From Haematococcus lacustris (Eukaryota; Chlorophyta; Chlorophyceae; Chlamydomonadales; Haematococcaceae), in assembly GCA_030144725.1 (NCBI GenBank), contig JASKMD010000029.1, positions 7,301,538 through 7,365,537 of the forward strand: a stretch of DNA of 64,000 nucleotides, read 5' to 3'. Below, in pieces: positions 41,658 through 52,935 of the stretch (the stretch's first letter is position 1; each line of letters starts with the position of its first letter). A program made the position numbers and the translations under genes. The notes under the pieces were generated by a model. It did not search any database and was not told the origin of the DNA. It was given only the letters and a program-made list of their open reading frames with translations.

Positions 41658-42960
41658 GTAATGGACCTCACTTCCGCCCCACTCCTGTTGCCGGCACTCC
41701 GGTTGGATGGCGACCTGATGCACACCCCAACACGGCCACTCCGCTTGGGTGATGTTGCTGAATCCCTGAGACGTCCCCGAAAAAGAAACGCAAGCGCCCC
41801 GTCTCCTCCGCAGCCGGTAAGCCGCAAGGCTTGACGAAAGATCAGATCTCAGAAGAGCTGACTGATGACGCGACGCAGTGTGCACCACGCGACATTGGGA
41901 CTCCGTACATCATGTTGTAGTGCGTGTGTTGTGCTTTCCCGTGTCTGCAGGTGCCAGCGACAGTGGGCAGCAAGATCAGGGGCAGGGTGAGCAGAAGGTA
42001 ATGGTGAGCGGCGCCAGGTTATCAAGGCTGCCCTACGTGGCCTTGTGGAGGCAGCCCTGCCTGATGTCAGCCTAGCTCAAGTTGACGCAGTTGTGGCGGA
42101 GAGCAACAAGCGCATGACCATGGGCGGCAAGCAGTGCTGCCTGGCAGCAGTCCTCTGTGCTGCTACAGTCCTTCCTAGCCCAGCCCTCTCATAGGGTTCC
42201 CAGCAGCAGGTCCAGCCCTGGCCACCCTTCCCCACCTGACCCAGCCTGCCCTCTGTTTGCTCACCCCCGCCTTCCCACACGCACCCCCCCCCCCCCTCTG
42301 TATTGTACGCAGCAGGCCAGGTGATCCAGCGGCCGATGCGCCCAGCCTGGAGCCAGCAGCATGCTAAGTATGTGCGGAGCCTGCTGTGGTGCCAGAAGTG
42401 CCGCCCAACCCCCCTCCCCCTGCCCAGGCCCCCCTTGACCAGGAGCTACCTCCCCCTCCCCCTGCCCAGGACCAGCCCCCCCCTGCTGCACCTGGCCCAG
42501 CACCACGACCCCAGGCAGGTGGCTGGACCGGGACACCAATGGATGCCTGAACTTCAAGCGCATTGGGGAGAGCATGCAGCGCCCCCCGGAGCTGTGCAGC
42601 TATGAGGGCTTGGAGGCTCTGCCTGCAAGGAGTACCAGCAGGGCTACAAGCTGGTCAATTACCGGCTGCCCAAGGTCAGGCAGCGGTTGCACCGGGCTGC
42701 AGAGTACCGGCGGGGTATTGGTGGCCAGGCCCGCAACAATGCATATGCCCTGGTAGTATTACACAGGCTGTCAGCCTTACAAAGCATTAAGCTGTTGGTG
42801 TTGATGAGGTGCCCAGTGGTCTAGAGAGAAAGAGTGCCATCGGTGTGGGGTTTGTAGTCATCAAGGTGACGACCGAGGATGATTCAACTTGATTGCAGTA
42901 GCTGAGTGAGATTATTCACAGGCAAACATGTTGTTCCATGTTAAATGAGTTTTGTTTGGT
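41658..42960 (+). mobile_element. Type A copy A2: 5' half plus a later 5'-truncated copy with 15-bp target duplication
   Basis: The left half (41658-42297) has the type A 5' region and an N-terminal relic in which the start ATG is ACG (GAGACGTCCCCGAAAAAGAA). At 42298-42312 lies CTGTATTGTACGCAG, repeated exactly at 42961-42975. Between them (42313-42960) is a 5'-truncated type A 3' half with degraded RPAWSQQHAKYVR and EYQQGYKL-like coding and the standard 3' end. The second insertion is therefore independent. Confidence 0.75.
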
Positions 42961-42975
42961 CTGTATTGTACGCAG

Positions 42976-43649
42976 TGTGTAGACAATAATTATTATACGT
43001 AGTAATTGTGCGTCCCTTGGAACACATCCTGCTCCTCTTCCTTACTATCAAGTTTACTGCTGACTTGCTGAATGTCGAGCTGCACACTCGTGACGTGTAT
43101 TGACTCCCGAGGCGCCGGCTTGCAAAGTTCCACTTTTACAATATTCGGCGAATACAGCATCCTCGCAACCTCGACACCTTCTTCTGCAAAGCTTGAGCTC
43201 CAGCCTCCCGAGTCTTGTGTGAGACCAAGGCCCGGGTTGCGCGTCGCAGTTTGCGGAAGAAGCTGCCATCTCAGCTTAAGACTCCTCCGACAGCTGCTAC
43301 TACAAAGGCGTTCGCCAGACGGGGATACAAGGGTCCGGTTGTTGTGCAAGGGCTTTGGCTTGAGGTGCGCTGTTGATGTCCCACCTCATTTGCTATCCTT
43401 GAGTAAATGCCTTGCATCTTTCCCCGTACGCTGGCCTCGAACAAGGTCAACCCGGCAACGGGTGGCGCAGTGATCCACCGGCCCAACTTTGTGTGCAGAT
43501 TCCCTTGCTATGATGCTGTCGTGACAGTCAAGGTAGCGCTGCTAGAGCGCGCGGCTGTTTTCAAATCTCTGCCGGCATCTTGCTAGGTACGAGGTGGCAG
43601 CAGTCACATGGCAGCGCATTGGCCCGTCTGAGATGCGCAACTGCAATCC
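42976..43649. other. Uncertain region upstream of the ATP-grasp-like gene
   Basis: A minus-strand 118-codon frame (43349-42993, with EEEQDVFQGTHNYYV at its end) and overlapping plus-strand frames (for example 43072-43473) are balanced in composition, but none shows a motif or consistent splicing. Either 5' untranslated exons of the next gene or an unknown small gene could lie here. Confidence 0.35.
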
Positions 43650-46600
43650 TTGAGAGATGCTGTTCACGACAAGTCGGCATGTCCTGGGCTTGCACACTGG
43701 GTGCAGGACCCTATGACCAAGCCCCTGGCCGATAACCCCGTCATGGACCCAGCCGCAGCAGTCAACGTGCCCAAGCCTCAAACTCCTTCAAAAGACGCAG
43801 ACATCATGTCAGAGCTGTCTGACACTGAGTCGATTTTGGGGACCAGCCCAGTATCACCCCTCCCAGGCAACCACTTCCATGCTGATCAGCAAGAAAGGCG
43901 GTGCTCTGAGCCACCTTTCTCATCAAATGCTCAGCAGCACCGACAGTCAGAGCCCAGCTGGCTGCATGTGTCCCTGAAGACTATCTGTGGGTGCTCAGAA
44001 ATACTGGGCCACACCTTAGAGGACCGAACGTCAGTGGCCATTAGACAAGACTCAAGCTTGGTTGCCACTGTACAAGCCACAAGTACTGTGCAGGTGAGGC
44101 ATGCTTTGCATGACCTTCAAAAGTGCATGATAAGTGCCAGAGAGTCCCCATCATACGCTTCTTCATGCATCTCGATCTACTTCCTGCATGCGCTGCCACA
44201 CCCGTTCGCAGTTGCGCAGCCCCACACAGCGCCACTTGTTCACTGTGGCGCCTCTGGATGTTTTGGTGACGCGGGATGAGGCCACTGGGCAAGCCACCTT
44301 CCACATCGTGAGATTGCTGAGTTACAGCTCCAGCCTCTCCCTGTGGCATGCTGCAATGCTATGTTATGTTTCCACCCAGTGTGACTGCTAAGTACAAGCC
44401 GTAGGCAAAGTGGGGCTACATGCTGCGTCGCTACACGTGTCGCCTGCGTGCTGTGCTGCACTGCTGCTGCAGATTGAGATCAATGGGACTGGCATTGCTG
44501 GCATCACCAACATGCCAGACAGAGTGGTGGCCACCGTCATGCAATCATTTTCTGAGCTCCCGGCACAGCTGCAGCACATACCCCACCCTGTGGTGCTGGT
44601 GGCCAGCAGTGGGCAGGAAAGCTCGCCCCCAGTCAGCAGGTGACCTCCCTGCTACTCACTCAGTACCTTCTCAAGCTCCACCAAAGGGAGCAGGAGCAGA
44701 TGCAATGCAATGTTTGGCTGGTGATGCACGCTGCCAAGCTAGCTCCACCCTGTGAACGCTGCAGGACCATGCATGAAAAGATGCTGTACGTCGAGGCTTT
44801 GCGTCGAGGGTTCGAGTCCTTGGGCCGGCCAGTTCATGTGACTAACATGACGCGGCTTGAAAAGGTCTGCTTCTCACCCCCCTCTTGCTGCACTGTGCTG
44901 TTTGCAAGTGTGCATGGGGCCCTGCAGGCCTGACTTCATAATGCGTTTGGCAAGTAGCTGCACCACAGGCCAGTAGCAGCAGCGGTGACCCTGCAGAGGT
45001 TATCAAGCAAAGGTGGTGATCTGTGTGCCACCACATGCCGCAGTGATTGCTGGTCCCAGGCTCAATGCTGGCATGAGGGTCACAGTGAACAAGGGGACAT
45101 GCTGCCAGGGTGAAGTGCAGAAGACAAGTGTACCTCTGGAAGCTTTGTATGAAAGCTTTCAGTTATCTGCCTCTTTTCCAAGCTGCTGTTGTGTGTTGCT
45201 GCACAGGAACCAGCCCACATGCCAGCCACAGGGGCAGTGGTCATCCTGGGTTACATGAAGCAGTTCCGGAAGCACTTGCAGCTCAGTGCCAATGGCCAGC
45301 TTCTCCTGCAAGGCAGACAGGTCAGGCTGAGTCCCCTTAGCAATGGAGGTCTGTGCCCATGTGTATACGCAGCGCTCCCCATGCATGCGTCAATGAATGC
45401 CTCCACTAGTACCTACCATGCTCCTGCTGAGGGTTTCTACCGCGTTGGTTAGCCAGCCTGCTTGCTGAGAGGCGCGTTGCTGTGCTACTTCAATGCAGTT
45501 GATAATTGCTAAGCTCCTGGCTACCCCTGTTCGCAGGTGCATGTTGCCATCAACGACAGGTTCGTGCTCAACATCATGTGAGTCATTGTTTGCGCATTGG
45601 CAGTCAAACAAAACTCGTTCAACAAGGAACAACATGTTGGGCTGTGAGTAATCTCACTCCGCTACTCCAATCAAGTTGAAGCATCCTCGGTCGCACCCTT
45701 GATGACTACAAACCCCACACCGATGGCACGTTCGTGGGCAAACCCCATGACCACTGGGCACCTCATCAAACAACTAGCCTGGCGAAGAGAAACCTTTTCA
45801 GTCAACGTCGCCTTGGATGCTGCTGTCCACCCTGGACACATGTTTAGCCTCGCCGTCATTGCATAATGACCTCCTTGCCCACAGGCACCAGTTTGATCAC
45901 AAAGTGGACCTCACCCAGTTCATGGGCCACAACCAATGCTTCACTGCTGGAGCTGACAAGGTAAGCCCTAACCTCTTTCTTGCGGAACTGAGCTGCCTCT
46001 TCAGCGAGGATGCTACAACTTGATTGTAGTAGCTGAGTGAGATTACCCACAGTCGAGCATGTTGTTCCCTGTTGAATGAGTTTTGTTTGACTGACAAGGT
46101 AAGCTGGGCAAAGTCTGCAGCAGCAGCATGATGCAGGGACTTGATGCAGGGATAGCATCCCTGGCCCTTACTAGGGCCTTCATTGGTGTGGACCACTGGG
46201 GGCCACTGTAAACACACACGACCATTCTTACATTGGCAACAGTTACATTGGCGACAGTTACATTGACAACAGACTCTGGCCAACTTGGCATTAACCTCTT
46301 CAACCTTGCGAGCTAACCGGCCAAGTTCCTACAGAAGCAAGCAGGGGAAGCGCAGGCGGCGTGTGCGGCAGAGCCAGCTGCTAGTGGGACCGCAGCAGGG
46401 ACAGCAGCAGCGGCCCTGGCCCAGGCTATGTGGGGTGCAGCAGCCGCTGCCTTCTGGCTGCTGGTGTAGGGTGTTGCCTACACGCTGTACAATGAGTTCT
46501 TCAGTGGCCCAGCTGCCGGGGTATACCCCACGATGGCCTCAGCTATGAACTTCACTCGAGCACACAGCCGGGAGCAGCTAGTTAAGGCGGTGCAGGTGAG

Positions 46601-49600
46601 GGGTTGGTGTTTGACATGCAGCGCAGTGGCAGCTTCTTGAGGAGGCTGCAGTGTTTTGCTGATGTTCTTGCTGATGTATAGTGTCTTCCGTGTTGGCAGT
46701 GTGCACAAGCATCCCATCAGGACGTGTTGACAATTGAGCGCAGCAGCTCACAAGCTGCAGCCAGACAGATCAGTTGCTGACAAGGGACTGCCATGCATGT
46801 GGATGCCAGCAGCTGTAATGAGGTTGTACTGCTGCCACCTGAGCCGGTTTGCTCCACACAATGGCCCAGCTGTATTCAGAGGAAACAGTGCTATGTGTGA
46901 AGGTGTAGTGGGAATCGCAGAAAGGACACTGGCTCAAGGTGGCCATGCTTGCCTTGCCTGCAGTGCTGGCTGAGTAACCAGCACAGGCCAGTGGTCATCA
47001 AGCCCCAAGGCACAGGCTGTGGGCATGGCATTGAGGTCAGTGTCCCACATGCTCAAACAGGCTGCACCCCTCTCACATGACACTCCTCGCGTACACATGC
47101 ACCTCACATAGCCTGGCTGTTGAAGCTGCTCTCTGCGCATTGTTACTGCTTCTGTCTCAAATGCTTCTGTCTGCAAGTCTGCAGTTGCAAAGCACATCCT
47201 ACCACCCACCCGCTGCCAAGCATGAATTGTCAGCCTGCAGGGCTGTATGTGTATACTCACTAAGGAGGCTATTGACCACATGGCTCTTTAGTGTTGTGTT
47301 GGTCACCTCCCTTACGCCAGTGCGGGCTGCTTGCTGCTCACAGTTCTTCTTCCAGGAGCAGCCTGAAGATGCCGTTTGTGCCAAGGTGAGAGCATGTCTT
47401 TACATAAGAATTTAAAGGGTAAACAAGGTAACAACAAATGGGTAACAACAAATGTGGCACACAACTACGCACTATAAGAACTTATCGGTTCAGGGCCCTT
47501 TGCTCTGAGGTAGTGACTCTAGAATGTGACCTGACGTTGAGAGGGGTGGGAGTACCATGTGGCGCAACATACGCTAACTTTACTAGTGCCAAGCACAAGC
47601 TACTGTGCCACAAGGCTACAGGCAAGATGTGTCGCTGGCTATGTTACCCATAGTCAAATTATTAGTTTCATACTGAACAAGTCTTGTTTGCTTGGCTATG
47701 CCATGAGACAACACAAATGAGCACCATTGGCATCTACACCTTGTCGAAGGTTGAGGGTTGTCTGCTGGCTCTAAGCTGTCCAGCTGTCAGCCTACAACCA
47801 CCCTATTTAATACATGGAACAAGGTGTTGCATTTGGTTAACCTCACTCACCTACGACTCATCACTATATCGTCATCAATTGCAATATAGCATCAGACCAC
47901 TGGGCTCTGTCAAAACTGATTGTCGGCCAATGGACAACAACAACAAAATAATTTTTAATACCTACACGACAGCACAGTGCACGTGACCATTCTTACATTG
48001 GCAACAGTTACATTGGCGACATTTACATTGACAACAGACTTTTCTGGGGAAGTCACGAACTTGAACCTCAGCACAGTGCTGCACAGTGCTGTACATGATC
48101 ACAGCGCAGGTTCTTCTGCACCTACATGACAGCAGCTGCAGCAGACAGTTTGCTTGCTAGCCAGTTGACTCAAATTGACCATCGTGTGCAGTGTATAACG
48201 CATGGCTTTCACCTTGCAACAGCTGCATTAACTCCCACGCCATCAATCACCACATAGCACCTTGGCAACCTGACTTGCTTTGCCCTCCCAGGTGGATGCC
48301 TCCCTCGCATCTGTGACCAAGAACTACGCCCTGGCATGTGGTGGCTTGCCTTTCACGGTGTGCGAGTACCTCGACACCGCCAGCGTGAGCGATGCAGCGG
48401 CCAAGGCGCACGACGGGGTGTGCTTGGAGGCGCAGCAGGAGCCACACCACATGACAGGTGTGTGGTCTGTGGGCAGGGCCAGCAGGCTGCACAGTGGGGC
48501 CTAGGCTGTGGTGAGCAGTGGTCTAGCTGGCCGATGTTGGAGTAGTCAGGGAGGTACCATTGCAAGCGTCTGCCAGCATCCTTGGCCCTCACTAGGACCT
48601 TTATTGGCCTGGACCTCTAGGGGCCATTACAAAACGGTGTTGTTTGTGTGGAGTTCCCATGCAAGTGTCTGCCAGCATGGCGCTCTGTCATCTCCTCCAC
48701 CTACGGGGTGAGTGGGCCTGTCTTCCAAAGACTCAGCCCTGGCTAGTGAGCATGCAGCAAGCGAGGACAGTGGCCTCAGACTGTCCCCAAGCTTCCCTCT
48801 CATCAGAGACTGGGTGGGGTGTGGTGTGTTAAGCTAGGAGGTTGTCGAGACACCAGCCAAAGCACTGTTAGCCTTAGAGGCTGCACTGGGCCAACTGTGC
48901 TGGTGCAGGCCACAAGTTTGAGCTGAGAATCGTGGTGTATAGGGATGGCGATGTCCTCAAGGCCTATCCATCCATCGCAAAGGTAAACCCGGCTGCTGCC
49001 TGGTAGGGCTGCATGACAGCATTACTGCTGTATGGCTCTGATGTCCGGCCCCAGCCCATGCACATCTGTGATAGGAGCAGTAGCAGCACTGCCATTCATG
49101 TGCCATGACCCTGGCTTGACACTCCTGCACAGCACCCACTGTACGAAGCTAGCAGCCCAGGAAGCATGCGTATTCAGCGTGATAATGTCACTGTCGCGTA
49201 GGTGGCACGGGAGGCATTTGACCCTGACAACCCTGACAAGTCTAGCCTTATCAACAACATCTCCACGTAAGTGCTCAGCCAGGCACAATGTGAAGCCAGC
49301 AATGTGGTCAAGGGCTGCAACGCAGATGCAGTGATTGTGACATAACAGTCGCATTCAGGTGATGAAACACAGGGGATGTAGTTGCATCAAGCTATGCTGT
49401 GGATGCTGCGTACCACCTTTTGCTAGTCTGTGCGCTAATGTGTTTTGCAAAAGAGGATTGCAGCATGCATGGTTGCTTTGCGCAGGTCCGCCAAAGAGAC
49501 AAGTCAGGCTGGGTCCGAGTTCATGCTGCCACTGGCTTGCGAACGCACGTTGCAGCTGTTGGGCATCAAGCTGTCCGACCTGGCAGACTTGTGTTCAGCT

Positions 49601-49690
49601 TCAACAGCCTTCATACGCTATGTCGTGGACCAGACACAGGACTGCCCAGAGAAGCTTGGGCTGCCCAACCAGGCTTTTGGCTTGGTTTAG
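43650..49690 (+). CDS. ATP-grasp-superfamily-like protein, 15 exons, 623 aa
   Basis: Exons 43650-44093, 44212-44307, 44473-44639, 44765-44864, 45013-45114, 45207-45320, 45537-45577, 45885-45960, 46470-46595, 46982-47035, 47344-47385, 48292-48457, 48909-48982, 49202-49266, 49486-49690. All junctions are GT-AG and all phases chain to a TAG stop. Visible motifs: IEINGTGIAGITNMP (181-195), VAINDRFVLNIMHQFDHKVD, LTQFMGHNQCFTAGADK, VVIKPQGTGCGHGIE (about 426-440, a Lys plus Gly-rich loop as in ATP-grasp ligases), FELRIVVYRDGDVLKAYPS and SLINNIS (typical of the second ATP-grasp half). The E-x-N-G motif, usually C-terminal in ATP-grasp folds, is N-terminal here, which hints at circular permutation. 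Substrate unknown. The start could be the internal ATG at 43713. Introns carry many mobile fragments, yet the frame is intact. Confidence 0.75.
45604..45768 (-). mobile_element. 3'-end-only type A copy inside an intron
   Basis: Reverse-strand match to the type A 3' region, ending (in element orientation) TTTTGTTTGA followed by CTGCCAATGC. It lies in the intron between exons 45537-45577 and 45885-45960 of the ATP-grasp-like gene. Confidence 0.8.
45967..46090 (+). mobile_element. 124-bp type A 3'-end insertion with 14-bp target duplication spanning a splice donor
   Basis: CTGACAAGGTAAGC occurs at 45953-45966 (the exon end GACAAG plus donor GTAAGC) and again at 46091-46104. The insert is 39 bp matching the antisense of a PIH1 exon, followed by the last ~85 bp of type A. 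The authentic donor is therefore duplicated downstream. Confidence 0.85.
46212..46273 (-). mobile_element. Fragment of the type B 5' region in an intron
   Basis: Contains the tandem TTACATTGGCAACAG / TTACATTGGCGACAG units of the type B 5' block in reverse orientation. It abuts a short MsrA-derived piece. Confidence 0.75.
46274..46394. other. Captured gene fragments: MsrA exon piece (antisense) and PIH1 exon piece (sense)
   Basis: 46274-46313 matches 55868-55908 (MsrA exon 5 region) with about two differences in 40 bp. 46325-46394 matches the reverse complement of 62984-63053 (PIH1 exon 1, the FLQQQAGEAQAACAAEPAAS region) with about one difference in 70 bp. Both lie in the intron before exon 46470-46595. 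Confidence 0.8.
46690..46812 (+). mobile_element. Fragment of the type C 5' region in an intron
   Basis: Similar over ~100 bp to 59,695-59,805, including GTGTTGACAATTGAGCGCAG and GCTGCAGCCAGACAGATCAG. Confidence 0.7.
47990..48125 (-). mobile_element. Type B 5'-end fragment in an intron
   Basis: Contains ACCATTCTTACATTGGCAAC through GTACATGATCACAGCGC, the reverse of the 58.1-58.25 kb type B 5' end, in the intron before exon 48292-48457. Confidence 0.8.
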
Positions 49691-49923
49691 ATATGTGGCA
49701 CATGGCTCGAATGGCAGGTGCATCATGTACAGTTGCATTGTAGAAATTTCGTGATAATGCAATAAAGAATGATGCGTGCTGGCAGTACGTGACCATGCTA
49801 CAATGTTGACTGATGGCCCCCATGCAACTTGTAAGAACTAGACTGCCGTGTTGTCGCAAGGAAATTTACAAAACCCAGTTAAACCTGTTTTGTGGCATGC
49901 CTAATGATCGTTGGCACGACCAG
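49691..49923. other. 3' flank of the ATP-grasp-like gene, no gene
   Basis: Contains AATAAAGAATGATGCG about 80 bp after the stop. An AATAAA-like signal is unusual for chlorophytes, which favour TGTAA, so its role is uncertain. Confidence 0.4.
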
Positions 49924-50712
49924 TCAAACAAAACTTATTCAACGTGGAACAACATGCTTGACTGTGAGTGATCTCACTTAGCTACTACAATCAAGTTGTA
50001 ACATGCTCGGTCGCACCCTTGATGACTACAACCCCCACACCGGTGGCACTCTTTTCCCTAAACCACTGGGCACCCCATCAAAACTAGCAGCTTGATGTTA
50101 CAAAGGTTTACAACCTTAGTAGGCTAAAAGCCTGTGCCAAACTACTAGGCCCTATGGGTTGTTGCGGGCCCGGCCATCAATGCCCCGCCGGTACTCTGCA
50201 GCCAGGTGCAACCGCAGCCTGACCTTGGGCAGCCGGTCATTGACCAGCTTGTAGTGCTGCTGGTACTCCTTGCCGACGGGTGGCAAAGCCTCCAAGCCCT
50301 CATAGCTGCACAGCTCTATGGGGCGCTGCATGCTCTCCCCAATGCGCTGTGTCCCGGTCCAGCCACCTGCCCAATGGGGGGGCCTGGGGTCGTGCAGCAG
50401 GCTGGGCCAGGTGCAGCAGGGGGCACTGGGCCAGGTGGGGCCTGGGCAGGGGGAGGGGGAGGGGGGTCCTGGGCAGGTGGAGGTGCACGGACGAGCTGAC
50501 ACGGCTGGTGTGGAACTCATCCACGATCACAAGCCTGTCCGGCCTGTCATCCGCGATGGGCCTGCCAGGCTGCTGCACCACCTTGCGGAACCCCTCCCGC
50601 ACCGCCCCCGCCTTCCACCCAACCTGGCTGAAGTTGCCCACTCCCAGGAACACCGCCACTCCCCTCTCCTTGCCGTAGTGCTGGCGTGACGCCCACTTCA
50701 TCCCATTCACCA
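49924..50712 (-). mobile_element. Type A copy A3, 3' two-thirds, with RuvC-II region
   Basis: Minus-strand copy ending at the standard type A 3' end (49924, followed in element sense by CTGGTCGTGCC). The 3' noncoding region spans 49924-50151. Confidence 0.8.
50152..50712 (-). pseudogene. Type A TnpB/Fanzor-like protein fragment, copy A3
   Basis: In element sense the frame reads GVAVFLGVGNFSQVGWKAGA, FRKVVQQPG, then VIVDEFHTSRVSSSVHLHLP. This matches the RuvC-II and 'DEFRTS' part of Fanzor-like proteins. A deletion removes the RGLSWC block. The DRD motif survives only as RWLDRDTAHWG (the Asn-rich part is deleted), and the C-terminus from SYEGLEALPPVGKEYQQ to RGIDGRARNNP is kept in another frame. 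It is one of two places in the window showing the RuvC-II part (the other is copy B2). Confidence 0.7.
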
Positions 50713-50775
50713 CCTGCAGGTCAGGGTCAGGGTTAGGGTCAGGATCAGGGTCAGGGTCAGGGTTAGGGTCAGGTC
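50713..50775. repeat. (GGGTCA/GGGTTA)n tract between two head-to-head type A copies
   Basis: About ten imperfect hexamers of GGTCAG with GGGTTAGGGTCAGG. It separates the minus-strand copy A3 from the plus-strand copy A4 and lies where both lose homology. Confidence 0.8.
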
Positions 50776-52298
50776 AGGCGGAAGCGGTGCGGGAGGGGTT
50801 TCGCAGGGTGGTGGTGCAGCCCAGCAGGCCCAGCACGTTTGACAGCCCAGCACGTTTGACAGATTGTGGATGAGTTGCGCACCAGCCGTGTCAGCTCCTC
50901 CGTGCATGCCTGCCAGCCTTGTGAGCTGCACCTGCCACCTGACCAGCCCAGGCCTGCAGACTGCGTACCCCCAGCAGGCCAGGTCAACCAGCGGCTGGTG
51001 CGCCCAACCTGGAGCCTGCAGAATGCTAAGTATGTGCGGGGCCTGTCGTGGTGCCATGAGGTGCCGCCCAACCCACGTCGGACATTTTCCCCCCCATCGA
51101 TCCCGCCTCGATTGCGGACCGATAGGGGGGTTCGACGCCGACTGTATTCGGCCCATTGCGTCGATGGGGTTAGCTGATCGATTCGATGGGGGGTATCGAT
51201 TTTGTGATTTCGAGGTCTGTTCGAGGCCTGTTCGAGGCATGTTTGAGGCATGTTCGAGTTGGCTCCATCCATCGATTCGATGGGGGATACATAATTGCTG
51301 GACACTCATCGATGTTACACTGGCTTATTGCCAAAGCACAAGACCTACGGTAATGCTGACCACCTGCGTCGATGCACCCCGCAACACAACACCAACAATA
51401 ACAACACCAACAATAACACCACCACCAAGGCCAACACAACACCACCACCACCAACAGCAACATGACCAACTACCAACAACACCAACAACAAGCCATGTCG
51501 CACACCAAGCACGGACTGGCAACCACCCAAGTGCTTGGCTTGGCTTGGCTGTCCCACTGGCTTGGCTGTCTCCTTGAGAGAGGGATGGGATGGGTCATTG
51601 TTGTGTGTGGCATGGCATGGCTAGTGAGGGTTGTGTTGGCTGCTACTACTAGCATTGGCTCCAGGCTGCCCGCTCCAGGCTGCCCGCTCCAGGCTGCCCG
51701 ATGGCGTTGGGGAAAAGTAGTCGGGGTTGCAGACTGGTGGTGGTGGTGGGACAGCAGAAGGACAGAGGAAGAGGCCAAGGGACAGGAGGCCAGCTGGGCT
51801 GGGTGTCAGCCACTTACCGGCAGGTGGTTAGAGGTGTTAGGGAGAAGAGGGCAGGAGAGGGAGAAGAGGAAATGGGGGCGTAGGAGACTTGGAGGGGTGT
51901 TGGTGATGGGACAGGGTAGGGTTAAGGGGAAGGAGCAAGGGGGTTGGAGTGCAACTGTTAGGCCTGCAGCAAGCAAGGGGCATGCTTGTAATCAACAAAC
52001 AAGGACATGCACGACTAGAGGTGGGCAGGCTGGGCAAACACCCCAACAACATTTGCACTCACCTTGGCTCATCGGCTGCTGGCATCCTCCTGCCCCAGTA
52101 TGGCTGCCGCTTTCTTGTTTTACGCCTCCAAGCTACGACTCCTGGCTGCGTCTCTAGGCTGCGTTCCTTGGCTGCTTGATGGCTCCTGGCGGCTGCTCCT
52201 GGCTGCACTTGGCTGCTGCTCTTGGATGCAAGGTAGAGAGATCAGCTGACTGCTGACTGTTTGCGCCAGGAGGGCCAGGTAGGGGGCCCAGGTAGGGG

Positions 52299-52935
52299 GC
52301 CGGGGGGAGGGGGAGGGGGAGGGGGAGGGGGAGGGGGAGGGGGAGGGGGAGGGGGAGGGGGAGGGGGAGGGGGAGGGGGAGGGGGAGGGGGAGGGGGAGG
52401 GGGAGGGGGAGGGGGAGGGGGAGGGGGAGGGGGAGGGGGAGGGGGAGGGGGACAGGGGCAGCAGGGGGAGGGGGAGGGGGAGGGGGAGGGGGAGGGGGAG
52501 GGGAGGGGGAGGGGGAGGGGGAGGGGGAGGGGGAGGGGGAGGGGGAGGGGGAGGGGGAGGGGGAGGGGAGGGGAGGGAGGGAGGGAGGGAGGAGGGAGGG
52601 GAGGGGAGGGGAGGGGAGGGGAGGGGAGGGGAGGGGAGGGGAGGGGAGGGGAGGGGAGGGGAGGGGAGGGGAGGGGATGGGAGGGGAGGGGAGGGGAGGG
52701 GAGGGGAGGGGAGGGGAGGGGAGGGGAGGGGAGGGGAGGGGAGGGGATGGGATGGGAGGGGAGGGGAGGGGAGGGGATGGGATGGGAGGGGAGGGGAGGG
52801 GAGGGGAGGGGAGGGGATGGGATGGGATGGGAGGGGAGGGGAGGGGAGGGGAGGGGGAGAGGGGAGGGGAGGGGGACCGCGCCGCGACGGGCGACGCGGC
52901 AGCAGCGGGGAGGGGAGGGGAGGGGAGGGGACGGG
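52299..52935. repeat. (GGGGGA)n then (GGGGA)n purine satellite, ~640 bp
   Basis: Near-perfect GGGGGA hexamers to about 52560, then GGGGA pentamers with GGGAT variants. Both strands give long Gly/Glu or Pro/Ser frames that are not genes. The tract is strongly G-quadruplex and triplex prone. Confidence 0.95.

Noticed and set aside
44640..44764. Frameshift in the ATP-grasp-like gene between VASSGQE and MHEKMLYVEAL
   Set aside because: A 125-bp intron with acceptor GCTGCAG at 44764 joins the exons in phase 2, so no frameshift is needed.
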